Made by a program: the position numbers and the translations under genes
The notes under the pieces: generated by a model
Told to the model about the DNA's origin: nothing
Databases searched by the model: none
Seen by the model: the letters and a program-made list of their open reading frames with translations, nothing else
Assembly (NCBI GenBank): GCA_013330215.1
Contig: DUIS01000036.1
Coordinates: 1-10,304, forward strand
Length of the DNA: 10,304 nucleotides
Source: Microcaldota archaeon
GTDB lineage: Archaea; Micrarchaeota; Micrarchaeia; Micrarchaeales; Micrarchaeaceae
Direction of reading: 5' to 3'
Shown: piece after piece, positions 1 to 6,196 of the stretch
How positions within the stretch are numbered: the first letter of the stretch is position 1
Layout: the number at the start of each line of letters is the position of its first letter

Positions 1-166
1 CTATTCGCCGGACGCTACGACAACGCAGTTCTCCATAGGCAGCTATGCGCTGAGCATGGGCGCGATAAGCCTGATCGGGCTCACGATCGCGCTCGGCGCA
101 TCCGTGCTCATAATACTCGCAATGCGGAATAGGGCAAAGCCAAAAAGGAAAAAGGTGAATGGGTGA
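1..166 (+). CDS. Membrane protein, C-terminal fragment (start outside window)
   Basis: The frame beginning at base 2 is open from the window edge to TGA at 164-166, giving 54 residues of the C-terminus. What is visible is a short polar stretch, one hydrophobic segment of about 22 residues (from about YALSMGAISL to SVLIILAM), and a strongly basic tail (RNRAKPKRKKVNG). This is the pattern of a C-terminal membrane anchor with the tail on the positive, cytoplasmic side. The stop overlaps the GTG start of the next gene by 4 bases (GTGA), so the two are very probably translationally coupled and work in the same membrane-associated process. I do not recognise the family from this fragment and assign no function. 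Confidence 0.7.
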   Translation, partial: YSPDATTTQFSIGSYALSMGAISLIGLTIALGASVLIILAMRNRAKPKRKKVNG

Positions 167-1326
167 TACTGCTAGCACTTCCGATGATGCATTTCGCGCT
201 GAGCCTTGGCGCGATATACGCTGTAATACCGATAATAATCATAATAATACTCATACTCGCAGCAAGGGGCGCAGTGAGCGGGACAGACCTCTTCGCGATG
301 TTCGGGATAAACACGCTCCTTGGCGCGCAGAGGGTCACAAACCCGAGTGGCTCCGGGAAGGGCATAGCAGGAAGGCCGTACAGGTCGAGCGGCAGGCCAC
401 AGGGCGCAGCGAAGGTAATAGGCGGTGCGATGGTGGGACACAAGACAGACAAGAAGGCAATGTTTGGAAAATGGCAGAAGGCGACAAAGATATACTACAA
501 TACCGAGACAGGCAAGCCTGTCAGCGGACTTGACGCCGCGGGCAAGATGCATCCTGTAAACGCGGAGGGCTACCTCCTCGATGCAAGGCTGCAGAGGATA
601 CCGATAATGGGTGAGGGCTATCAGAAGAAGGCCGAGAGAGGGATAGACTTCCTCGGCTTCGGCACAACCGCGGGGCTTCTCAGGCAGAAGAATATACTCA
701 CTGAGGACGAGACCATGGAGGACGTTGGTGAGAAGCTGAAGGGCAAGCAGGGCGACTCGATGGCCGGAGTGCTGAGCGCGCAGCTCGCGCAGGATGCCTC
801 AGACGCGAACTACAAGCTCGAGAAGCTCATCCCGGACAAGCTTGACGAAGCCGTGAAATACTTCAGCCAGGCTGCAGGGCAGCCAGTAGGCGCTGAGCTC
901 AGCATAATGTCCGCAAAGGAGAAGAGGGAGCTCATAATGAGGTCAACCACAACCAAGAAGCTCAACGAATACTTCAAGAACAACGTAAAGATGTCCGAGG
1001 AACTGGCCGGCACGCCGACGCCGCTGGCAGCACCGTACAAGCCCAGCATACAAATGTCCATCTCGCAGATAGCGGGTTTCTACAAGGAGTGGGGCCCGGC
1101 AAGGCGCCAGAGGGGCACGCTCTCCCTCGAGGTCCAGAACAGGGCTGCGATACTCAAGAACGCAGACATATCCAACGACCAGCTGGAGGGGATGCGCGAG
1201 TACTACGGTCTGCCCAAGGCAGCCGACAGGTCTAAGCTCGAGGACATGCTTGCGCGAAGGCTATCCGACACGCAGATTGTTAACTACCTCACGGCGCATC
1301 CGGTCAGACCAAGGACTACGTCGTAA
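163..1326 (+). CDS. Membrane-anchored protein of unknown function, 387 aa
   Basis: The gene starts with GTG at 163, inside the stop of the upstream gene; ATG codons at 184 and 187 are later alternatives that would shorten the hydrophobic N-terminus. Residues 1 to about 35 are almost entirely hydrophobic, including a run of Ile/Leu at about 22-32, followed by a second mildly hydrophobic stretch around 40-55. The protein is therefore anchored by its N-terminus, with one or two membrane segments. A Gly/Ser/Arg-rich linker (about 60-85) leads into a long soluble domain of about 290 residues, rich in charged helices and ending in an Arg-rich tail. No catalytic motif is visible. The 4-base overlap with the preceding membrane protein gene indicates an operon. 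It could be a component of a membrane complex, but I do not recognise the family. Confidence 0.75.
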   Translation: MILLALPMMHFALSLGAIYAVIPIIIIIILILAARGAVSGTDLFAMFGINTLLGAQRVTNPSGSGKGIAGRPYRSSGRPQGAAKVIGGAMVGHKTDKKAMFGKWQKATKIYYNTETGKPVSGLDAAGKMHPVNAEGYLLDARLQRIPIMGEGYQKKAERGIDFLGFGTTAGLLRQKNILTEDETMEDVGEKLKGKQGDSMAGVLSAQLAQDASDANYKLEKLIPDKLDEAVKYFSQAAGQPVGAELSIMSAKEKRELIMRSTTTKKLNEYFKNNVKMSEELAGTPTPLAAPYKPSIQMSISQIAGFYKEWGPARRQRGTLSLEVQNRAAILKNADISNDQLEGMREYYGLPKAADRSKLEDMLARRLSDTQIVNYLTAHPVRPRTTS

Positions 1327-1341
1327 AAAGCGGGGCGAAAG

Positions 1342-1914
1342 CTAAGGGCGCTGTGCTGCGCGATGCAGCGAACTCTCTATGGATTCCCTTTCCTCCTTGG
1401 TGAGTACCTTCTCCCTTGCAATCACCTGGTTCTTCATCACATAATTTAGCAGTTCGATGCGTTCGGCGTTCGCCGTGGAAGTGGAGCTTATTATCGAGGT
1501 GACGTCCGCAGCCTTTATCTGCATCGAGACATCGCGCATCCATTCGTCCATCATCTCGCTGTAGCGCATCAGCATTGACATCTTCTCTACGCAGAGGAGG
1601 AATTTTCTCAGCCTCTCTGCCTGCTGCGCCTTCTGCGGGGTGAGCCCGGCATCTGATGCCCCGTCAAGATACTCCCTGTACGAATGCATTATCCTGTCCT
1701 TCTCGGAAACGAGCTTGTTCACCAGGAACATGTACATCTCGGTGTCGCTGGGCTTGTCCGGAACACTGATGAGTGAGCCGTTGACCTCGATCAGCTTCTG
1801 GTCAAGCGCATCCTTAACTGTGTCCATCGCCTGCGTTATCAGCTCGGTCTTTATCTTGTTGAGGATGTCGTTGCACGTGATCCACGCCTGCGTGCCTTTT
1901 TTGTCGTCGCGCAT
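1342..1914 (-). CDS. Hypothetical helical protein, 190 aa
   Basis: The gene reads from ATG at 1914-1912 to the stop at 1342 and faces the upstream membrane-protein operon tail to tail across 15 bases. The product is acidic-basic mixed and almost wholly predictable as alpha helix, for example the blocks DTVKDALDQKLIEV, KDRIMHSYREYLDG and AERIELLNYVMKNQ. It has many Met residues (MSMLMRYSEMMDEWM) and no hydrophobic anchor, so it looks cytosolic, perhaps with helical-bundle or coiled-coil character. There are only two Cys and no zinc motif. No family is recognised. It begins just past the T-rich tract that follows the 5S gene on the same strand. I see no convincing TATA box of its own, so it may depend on read-through from the 5S promoter. 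Confidence 0.7.
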   Translation of the reverse strand: MRDDKKGTQAWITCNDILNKIKTELITQAMDTVKDALDQKLIEVNGSLISVPDKPSDTEMYMFLVNKLVSEKDRIMHSYREYLDGASDAGLTPQKAQQAERLRKFLLCVEKMSMLMRYSEMMDEWMRDVSMQIKAADVTSIISSTSTANAERIELLNYVMKNQVIAREKVLTKEERESIESSLHRAAQRP

Positions 1915-1920
1915 AATATC

Positions 1921-1949
1921 AGTTCAAAAGTAAAAAAAAGAAAATAGAA
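1921..1949 (-). terminator. T-rich terminator after 5S rRNA
   Basis: Read on the minus strand, the DNA directly past the 5S gene is a pyrimidine-rich tract with an uninterrupted run of eight T (plus-strand A run at 1932-1939). Archaeal RNA polymerase terminates at such T tracts without needing a hairpin, so this is the likely end of the 5S transcript. Confidence 0.6.
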
Positions 1950-2065
1950 TGCCAAACAGCAATATGCTTTCCCATCCTGAGACAGTACACACATATCGTA
2001 GGCAGGCTTAGCTTCCAAGTTCGGAAAGGGTTTGGGCGTTTCCCTGCCCCTGTTACCGTTTGACA
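1950..2065 (-). rRNA. rrf: 5S ribosomal RNA, free-standing
   Basis: The minus strand contains the conserved 5S core: CCGAACTTGGAAGCTAAGCC (loop B/helix III region, compare CCGAACxxGGAAGUUAAGCC) and GTACTGTCTCAGGATGGGAAAGC (loop E/helix IV region). The two ends form the terminal helix I: UGUCAAAC at the 5' end pairs with GUUUGGCA at the 3' end, 8 bp with one U·G pair. This fixes the limits to within a base or two and gives about 116 nt, a normal 5S length. The gene is on the strand opposite the 16S gene and about 4 kb away, so it is not part of an rRNA operon. A TATA box lies 26 nt upstream and a T tract follows. Confidence 0.93.
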
Positions 2066-2086
2066 GTAATATTATGTTGGGAAATG

Positions 2087-2095
2087 TTTAAATAA
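2087..2095 (-). promoter_or_regulatory. TATA box of the 5S rRNA gene
   Basis: TTATTTAAA on the minus strand is centred about 26 nt before the mapped 5S 5' end at 2065, the standard archaeal TATA-to-start distance. The agreement with a structurally fixed RNA 5' end makes this one of the best supported promoters in the window. Confidence 0.75.
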
Positions 2096-2118
2096 TAGGT
2101 GCATGGCCGCCGCAAAAC

Positions 2119-2127
2119 ATAAATATG
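2119..2127 (+). promoter_or_regulatory. Probable TATA box of the transglycosylase gene
   Basis: ATAAATATG is centred about 26 nt before position 2149, so transcripts would begin a few bases ahead of the TTG start at 2156. This nearly leaderless arrangement explains why no Shine-Dalgarno sequence precedes the start. Confidence 0.5.
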
Positions 2128-2155
2128 TGCCAGGCGACTATCATCTAGTGATATT

Positions 2156-2899
2156 TTGCCGTTTACGGAAAAAAGGACTAATCGGACCGCAAGCCTGCTG
2201 CGAAAAGCGGGCATTGCCGCAGCTGCAGCCTGTCTGGCGTTTTCTACCGCATCCGCGGCCGAACGCCTCAGGGAGGTGCCTACCGCGATACTTTCTCAGA
2301 CTGACGGAAGCGTAAAGGTGATAATGCATGAGGAACTTGCAGACGGCAGCGCGCTGCATGTCGAAAACTGCTACAGGGATGGCTCGGGATGGGACCTGGC
2401 AAAGCTAAGGCGTATGCAGAAAGCGTATTACAGCGCGGCAAAGCTTTATCAGTCTCCAAACAGCATAAACGGAATACCATGCCAAATCCTGGACCTGCTG
2501 CCAATAATAACAGGGGTCGCAAAAAATTACGGACTGGATTACGAACTCATAGTTTCTATAATAAAGACGGAGTCTTTCGGATACAGATATGCAATCGGGC
2601 CAACGGGCGAGCTTGGACTGATGCAGATAAACGTTAACGACCCTAGCATAAAACTGACAAGGCATCAGTACGAAAACATCTTTGATCCTGAGGTCAACAT
2701 CAGCCTGGGCGCATTGATATTGAAGAGGGACCTCGGCGAATTCAGAGACAATATCGTAAAAGCGGTAGAGGCGTACAACTCTGGGCCAGGTTTCGTGATC
2801 TCAGGCAGAGTACCGAGAAGCACAAGAAAATACTACCTGACCACAGTAAACGAATGCCTGCGCGATATGAAGAAACTCTCCGCTCAAGAACCGCAATAA
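2156..2899 (+). CDS. Secreted SLT-domain (GH23) lytic transglycosylase
   Basis: The 247-residue product has an N-terminal Sec signal: a basic start (KRTNR), a hydrophobic core at about 18-31, and an AxA site (ASA before AERL, cleavage near 34/35). Residues about 105-235 are the SLT/GH23 fold. The catalytic Glu is E139 in IIKTES. It is followed by the glycan-binding GxxGLMQIN stretch (151-159), DPEVNI (177-182) and AYNSGPG (206-212), with a final RKYYLTTV helix. All diagnostic motifs are intact, so the enzyme should cleave the MurNAc-GlcNAc bond of peptidoglycan with 1,6-anhydro formation. The start is TTG at 2156; the frame closes at TAA 2120-2122, and no ATG or GTG lies in frame between. Archaea lack murein, so the target is probably a bacterium, or the enzyme is a VirB1-like assembly factor for a secretion machine. 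Role inferred; family assignment firm. Confidence 0.93.
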   Translation: MPFTEKRTNRTASLLRKAGIAAAAACLAFSTASAAERLREVPTAILSQTDGSVKVIMHEELADGSALHVENCYRDGSGWDLAKLRRMQKAYYSAAKLYQSPNSINGIPCQILDLLPIITGVAKNYGLDYELIVSIIKTESFGYRYAIGPTGELGLMQINVNDPSIKLTRHQYENIFDPEVNISLGALILKRDLGEFRDNIVKAVEAYNSGPGFVISGRVPRSTRKYYLTTVNECLRDMKKLSAQEPQ

Positions 2900-2903
2900 A
2901 GAG

Positions 2904-3053
2904 TCAACTCTTCACCTTCCTTCCCCTTTTGCATACCGTGCACATCTTCGCACTGCTGTCGTAATCGTCGTCGCATACGAACCTTCCGCACAATTTGCAT
3001 GTGTGCTTCCCTATCTTGCCACAAATTCTGCACAATCCAGCTTTCTCCGCCAT
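2904..3053 (-). CDS. Small zinc-finger protein (HIT-type-like), 49 aa
   Basis: This short frame runs from ATG at 3053-3051 to TGA at 2906-2904. It contains CxxC at residues 8-11, then H17, C19, C22, C27 and a final CxxC at 38-41, followed by a basic tail (KRGRKVKS). The spacing suits a cross-brace finger binding two zinc ions, most like the zf-HIT/B-box group, usually used for protein contacts in small archaeal proteins. It starts 12 bases after the stop of the primase gene on the same strand and is surely cotranscribed with it, suggesting an accessory role in replication or nucleic-acid binding (inference). It meets the transglycosylase gene tail to tail with 4 bases between. The Cys pattern makes chance occurrence unlikely despite the size. 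Confidence 0.8.
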   Translation of the reverse strand: MAEKAGLCRICGKIGKHTCKLCGRFVCDDDYDSSAKMCTVCKRGRKVKS

Positions 3054-3065
3054 ACAACCACAATA

Positions 3066-4013
3066 TCATTTACTGTCAAAGTCTATATGCTCTCCTAGAA
3101 GCTCCCTTGCCCTTTCCATGGAGAGCGGCCTCAACCCCTTCCTCTTCGCATAATTGCACTGGTACTCTATGTACCTGTCGTTTATCCTGGTGCTCGGGTC
3201 TATCTGCTTGCACCTCTCTATGTACTCTATTATCCTCTTGCTCGCCTGCTCCACGTCAAGCCCCTTTGTGTTAACTAGGTACGGTGCGAGTATGAGGTTG
3301 ACCGTCCTGTGCCTCACGTCGGCTATCGGCGTCTCAAGCAGCTTCTCGATCCAGCCCTCCCTCCCGCCGCCCTTCCTGTGCTCCTCCCTTGCTATGCTCT
3401 TGAACTTAAGGCCCTTTGAGAAATCGATCACCTGCTTGGGCAGCTCAGTGCTCTTGATAGGAAGCCCCTTCATTATCTCCTTCAGCATCGCCTGCTCCAT
3501 CACCCTGGCCATCCTCCCCTTGTTGAGGCGGATAACGCCTGAGCTCAGCCTCTGGTTCACGAGCTCGAAGCCTGGCAGCCTGGGCGTATTGTTCACGTAG
3601 TCTGCAAAGCCGATCGTGAATTCATCGGAAGCGTTTGCTCCTTTCAGGTCGAAGGCGCAGTTTATGCCAAGGCCAAGCTCCGCCGCTATCCTCAGCATCT
3701 CCTCCTTCTCAGACGCAAGCATGGCATCTACGGACCTTCCCGCCTCTGCCATCGCATATTCCATTATGAGATCCTTACGCTTCACCGCGCTGAGCAGCAT
3801 CCTGGAATAGAGATAGGCCATCAGGTAGTCGAGCTTGACGGAGCCTATGCTTATCTTGCTGTACTTGAGCCTGCCGCTTAGGGCATTCTCGAGATTCCTG
3901 CCGCCGCTCTCAAGGTATCTAGTGCTTATCTCGTTCCTCTGCCTCCCGACAAGCTCCCTAGCCTCCTGCGAGAAGGGATACTTGTATGCAAAGTCGAGAA
4001 GATCATCATCCAT
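3066..4013 (-). CDS. priX: DNA primase noncatalytic subunit, PriL/PriX-like
   Basis: From ATG at 4013 the product is 315 aa. The N-terminal part resembles the helical PriL N-domain: LLDFAYKYPFSQEARELV at about 4-21, the VKLDYLMAYLYSRML helix near 59-73, and FELVNQRLSSGVIRLNKGR at about 149-167. The C-terminal part (about 219-305, WIEKLLETPI, RHRTVNLILAPYLV, CKQIDPSTR, LRPLSMERAREL) matches the PriX-like domain known from Sulfolobus and Thaumarchaeota primases rather than the PriL Fe-S domain. It has only two Cys, so no 4Fe-4S cluster. The role is to support PriS in primer initiation. The frame could begin at 4082, but a TATA-like sequence lies inside that extension and PriL proteins normally start just before the LLxxAxxYPF motif. 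It is cotranscribed with the small zinc-finger gene. The family is recalled from motif resemblance, not from a search. Confidence 0.72.
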   Translation of the reverse strand: MDDDLLDFAYKYPFSQEARELVGRQRNEISTRYLESGGRNLENALSGRLKYSKISIGSVKLDYLMAYLYSRMLLSAVKRKDLIMEYAMAEAGRSVDAMLASEKEEMLRIAAELGLGINCAFDLKGANASDEFTIGFADYVNNTPRLPGFELVNQRLSSGVIRLNKGRMARVMEQAMLKEIMKGLPIKSTELPKQVIDFSKGLKFKSIAREEHRKGGGREGWIEKLLETPIADVRHRTVNLILAPYLVNTKGLDVEQASKRIIEYIERCKQIDPSTRINDRYIEYQCNYAKRKGLRPLSMERARELLGEHIDFDSK

Positions 4014-4029
4014 GGTAAAATATGGGACT

Positions 4030-4074
4030 TTATTAATAAGAAGTTTTAGGTAGCAGCTACTCACATATTTATAA
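4030..4074 (-). promoter_or_regulatory. Primase operon promoter (two TATA-like boxes)
   Basis: Two candidates precede the primase gene: TTATAAATAT (4065-4074), giving a leader of about 30 nt, and TTATTAATAA (4030-4039), which would make the message leaderless at the ATG at 4013. Either places the start at 4013 rather than 4082, because the upstream ATG would lie before the transcript begins. Confidence 0.5.
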
Positions 4075-4095
4075 TTTCCCATCTATAATATTACC

Positions 4096-4119
4096 ATTAA
4101 GGGGCTTTCGCCCCTTAAT
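4096..4119 (-). repeat. Perfect 10-bp hairpin directly after tRNA CCA end
   Basis: Read on the minus strand, ATTAAGGGGC is followed by GAAA and then GCCCCTTAAT: a perfect 10-bp stem closed by a GNRA tetraloop. It begins at the base after the tRNA's encoded CCA. No T run follows, so it is not a typical intrinsic terminator. It may be a processing or stability element for the tRNA 3' end. The GAAA loop favours the minus strand as the functional one. Confidence 0.8.
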
Positions 4120-4197
4120 TGGCGTCTCTGACAGGATTTGAATCCGTATCTGCCCCTTCGTAGGAGGGGCGCTTTTTCCGAGTTAAGCTACAGAGAC
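4120..4197 (-). tRNA. tRNA, anticodon probably UAC (Val); isotype uncertain
   Basis: The minus strand folds as a complete cloverleaf. The acceptor stem is GUCUCUG/CAGAGAC and the D stem GCUU/AAGC with A14, G18, G19 and A21 present. The anticodon stem is CCCCU/AGGGG with a 7-base loop CCUACGA. The variable loop is 5 nt with an A15-U48 pair, the T loop is UUCAAAU, the discriminator is G73 and CCA is encoded. Canonical numbering places UAC at 34-36, i.e. Val. Odd points: position 33 is C instead of the nearly invariant U, A53·C61 is a mismatch in the T stem, and G73 is unusual for archaeal tRNA-Val. Sliding the loop by one base would give U33 and ACG (Arg), but costs a C·C mismatch. No intron. 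Confidence 0.9.
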
Positions 4198-4224
4198 CGT
4201 AATCGGATAATTTATACAGATACT

Positions 4225-4235
4225 AAAATATATAC
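4225..4235 (-). promoter_or_regulatory. TATA box of the tRNA gene
   Basis: GTATATATTTT on the minus strand is centred about 33 nt before the mature tRNA 5' end at 4197, leaving a 5' leader of about 7 nt for RNase P to remove. It lies back to back with the exonuclease promoter. Confidence 0.55.
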
Positions 4236-4248
4236 TTTACTACACTTA

Positions 4249-4257
4249 CATATATTA
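4249..4257 (+). promoter_or_regulatory. TATA box of the exonuclease gene
   Basis: CATATATTA is centred near 4253, so transcription should begin at about 4279. That is past the ATG at 4275 and just ahead of the ATG at 4287, which favours the second ATG as the true start. Confidence 0.5.
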
Positions 4258-4274
4258 TGATAAAATCCTAAAGT

Positions 4275-4883
4275 ATGGGGAATATAATGATTGTCATAGA
4301 CCTCGAGATGTCAGGAATAGACCCGGAAAGGCATTCAATCCTCAGCATAGGCGCTGTCGACTTCTCCAATCCTGGCAACCAGTTCTACATGGAATGCAGG
4401 CTTCGCGCGAACGCGGGCTACATGCGGGAGGCGCTGGCAGTGAACGGATTCAAGCTTAGGCACATAAAGGACAAGTCAAAGCCGAGCCTGAAGAGCATGC
4501 TGCTCGAATTCATAAAATGGTCTGAAGCCATAGACGAGAAAACGATCGGAGGGCACAACGTCCAGTTCGACATAATGTTTCTCAAACACTCATTCAAGCT
4601 GTACCACATAAAGTACAGCGTTGGCAGCAGGTGCGTGGACACGCATGCGCTCACCTATGCACACTGCGCAAGGCGCGGCTTTCCTATACCGCTCAAGTAC
4701 GGCAGGAGCAACATAACATCCGAATTCGTTGCAAGGTACTGCGGCCTTCCAGAGGAGCCGAGCCCCCACAACGGCCTCAACGGCGCGCAGATAGAGGCGG
4801 AGGAGCTCAGCAGGCTGATGCACGGCAAGGGGCTGCTCCCCGAGTACAAGAAATTCAAGGTTCCCGAATACTTGAAAAAATGA
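4275..4883 (+). CDS. DEDDh-fold 3'-5' exonuclease-like protein, altered active site
   Basis: The 202-residue product has the RNase T/DnaQ exonuclease fold. Exo I is IDLEMSG (D9 and E11), Exo II is GGHNVQFD (D99) and Exo III is HNGLNGAQIEAEEL with H165. In active DEDDh enzymes the residue five after that His is Asp (HxxxxDA); here it is Gly170, encoded by GGC, one base from GAC. Three of four metal-binding acids and the catalytic His remain. Loss of the fourth acid normally cripples the enzyme, so this may be an inactive nucleic-acid binder or use another acid. At about 200 aa it matches single-domain oligoribonuclease/DnaQ-like proteins. The position of the TATA box favours ATG 4287 (198 aa). 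It stands alone, divergent from the tRNA gene. Confidence 0.85.
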   Translation: MGNIMIVIDLEMSGIDPERHSILSIGAVDFSNPGNQFYMECRLRANAGYMREALAVNGFKLRHIKDKSKPSLKSMLLEFIKWSEAIDEKTIGGHNVQFDIMFLKHSFKLYHIKYSVGSRCVDTHALTYAHCARRGFPIPLKYGRSNITSEFVARYCGLPEEPSPHNGLNGAQIEAEELSRLMHGKGLLPEYKKFKVPEYLKK

Positions 4884-4896
4884 AATCCGGGCGCTG

Positions 4897-4906
4897 CTTT
4901 ATAAAG
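4897..4906 (+). promoter_or_regulatory. TATA box of the TIM-barrel-like gene
   Basis: CTTTATAAAG is centred about 26 nt before 4927, leaving a leader of about 10 nt before the ATG at 4937. It lies 13 bases past the exonuclease stop, so the two genes are transcribed separately. Confidence 0.6.
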
Positions 4907-4936
4907 CTTTATTACATCATTCTTAATGTGATATGA

Positions 4937-5776
4937 ATGTCGATGTCCAAATCCTTAGACAGGCCTTTTGTAGCGGTTAACGGCGGGAAGACAGTCGAGC
5001 AGATCAAGGGCATAGCATTCTCATTCGCCTCCGAATTCAGGAGCTTGATCCATACGCCTGTGCTCGGATTCCTCGTATCATTCAGTACATTAAATGGAAG
5101 CAATACCTTTAACGATTCCAGGTACCCCAAACTCAAAGATCTCCCGACACTGCTGAGAAATGTCAATGGGGACGCTCATGCGGTAATAAGCTATAAAACG
5201 GATTTTGCGCATTTTTATAGAGACGTAGAAAGTATCCTTTCCTACGAGGACATATACAAAAACGGACTGTGCAACGGAATAGATCTGAACATAGCATGGC
5301 CGTCGCTAGACGAGATCTTGAGAGTAAGAGAGCGCTTCAGCGACTTGAAAATAATAATGAGGGTCTCAACAGAAGCGAATGGCAGACAGCTGGATGTGAA
5401 AGAGGTGGCAGACCGCGCGGAAGCCTACCTCCCGGTTGTCAACTATATACTTATAGATAAACCTGAGGGACACAAGCCAGACCATTCTATTGAGCTGTAC
5501 GGCGAAATGGATGGCAGGGGCGTCAGGTGCATCGGTTTCTGTGGTGCAATAGGATCAGACAGCGCAGCGCATCTGGTGAGAAGTCTGAGGGGCAATCCGA
5601 AAAACCACGGCTTCAGCATAGTGGTGCAGGACGCGGTCAGGTCCAGGGAGAACACACCAGGCAACTCCATCTCAGAATCAACGCTGGACATGGGAAAGGT
5701 AAACAGTTTTCTTAGATCGACCACCTCTGCGCTTTACGAATCGCAGGTCTTGTGGCTGATCCATCAACCAGCCTGA
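4937..5776 (+). CDS. Putative TIM-barrel protein of unknown function, 279 aa
   Basis: No family is recognised with certainty. The sequence shows regular alternation of hydrophobic strands and amphipathic helices typical of an alpha/beta barrel: TPVLGFLVSF (40-49), DAHAVISYKT, GIDLNIAWPS (about 113), LKIIMRVST, VNYILIDKPEG (about 168), VRCIGFCGAIGSDS (about 197-210) and GFSIVVQDA (about 226). The strand-loop GFCGAIGSDSAAHLV followed by a helix resembles the C-terminal phosphate-binding part of TrpF-like barrels, but usual TrpF catalytic motifs are not evident. It has no signal or membrane segment, so it is cytosolic. The start at 4937 is supported by the promoter just upstream; an ATG at 4933 is in another frame and closes quickly. 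It has its own promoter and lies directly before the 16S unit. Confidence 0.8.
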   Translation: MSMSKSLDRPFVAVNGGKTVEQIKGIAFSFASEFRSLIHTPVLGFLVSFSTLNGSNTFNDSRYPKLKDLPTLLRNVNGDAHAVISYKTDFAHFYRDVESILSYEDIYKNGLCNGIDLNIAWPSLDEILRVRERFSDLKIIMRVSTEANGRQLDVKEVADRAEAYLPVVNYILIDKPEGHKPDHSIELYGEMDGRGVRCIGFCGAIGSDSAAHLVRSLRGNPKNHGFSIVVQDAVRSRENTPGNSISESTLDMGKVNSFLRSTTSALYESQVLWLIHQPA

Positions 5777-5875
5777 AATTCCAGGCATTGCCTTTGCAGT
5801 GCCCCGGATGCCGTCGCTTCTGTCCAATCGCCTCCAGCCGTTTGTTCCCTGGGTATATACGGCAAATCCGCAAGC

Positions 5876-5884
5876 TTTAAATAT
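5876..5884 (+). promoter_or_regulatory. 16S rRNA promoter (TATA box)
   Basis: TTTAAATAT lies about 175 nt before the mature 16S and predicts a start near 5906, so the primary transcript carries a leader of about 150 nt. A weaker box, GTATATACG, lies at 5853-5861. The start of the leader (5909-5945) is a T-rich tract. The rest of 5777-5875 shows nothing I can identify. Confidence 0.6.
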
Positions 5885-5986
5885 GCAAATATGTCTAATA
5901 ATAACGGTTATTTTTCTTGTTTGTTGTTCTTATTGTTCTATTTGAACGCTGAACATCTAGTGTGAAAATTCCTTTTTGGGATTGGA

Positions 5987-6021
5987 TGTAGTCTTGAGAC
6001 GTGTATAGAGAAAATCGCAAC
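5987..6021 (+). other. 16S processing stem, 5' strand (bulge-helix-bulge)
   Basis: Bases 5987-5999 (TGTAGTCTTGAGA) are perfectly complementary to 8035-8047, and 6009-6021 pair with 8013-8025 with one mismatch. Between the two helices, 6001-6004 can pair with 8027-8030, leaving 3-nt bulges at 6005-6007 and about 8031-8033. This is the 3-4-3 bulge-helix-bulge arrangement cut by the archaeal tRNA splicing endonuclease to release pre-16S. Confidence 0.85.
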
Positions 6022-6196
6022 ACAATTGCAAAGTAGGCAATAGCAAATACTCCAAATAACTCCAGTCGATGCTGCTGGAGGACACTGCTATCAGATTTCG
6101 ACAGCCATGCAAGTCTGCTCAACGGCTTCGTTGGGCGGCGTACGGCTCAGTAACACGTGGTCAATCTACCGTAAAGAGGCGAATAACCTCGGGAAA

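Noticed and set aside
2204..2240. Lipobox at Cys26 of the transglycosylase
   Set aside because: The residues before the Cys are all Ala without the Leu normally found at -3, and a better AxA signal peptidase I site follows at about 32-34.
2884..3069. 61-codon minus-strand frame over the zinc-finger gene
   Set aside because: It is a different frame of the same DNA; the Cys-rich frame starting at 3053 is the one with a recognisable motif pattern.
4014..4082. Longer primase start at 4082
   Set aside because: The added 23 residues contain the predicted TATA elements and do not resemble a PriL/PriX N-terminus; ATG 4013 directly precedes the conserved helix.
4096..4119. Hairpin as an attachment site or CRISPR repeat
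   Set aside because: It occurs once, has no spacer array or duplicate, and no integrase gene is nearby.
4155..4175. tRNA anticodon read as CUA (amber suppressor)
   Set aside because: This needs the anticodon loop shifted one base against a perfect 5-bp stem and the otherwise gap-free canonical numbering; nothing else supports it.
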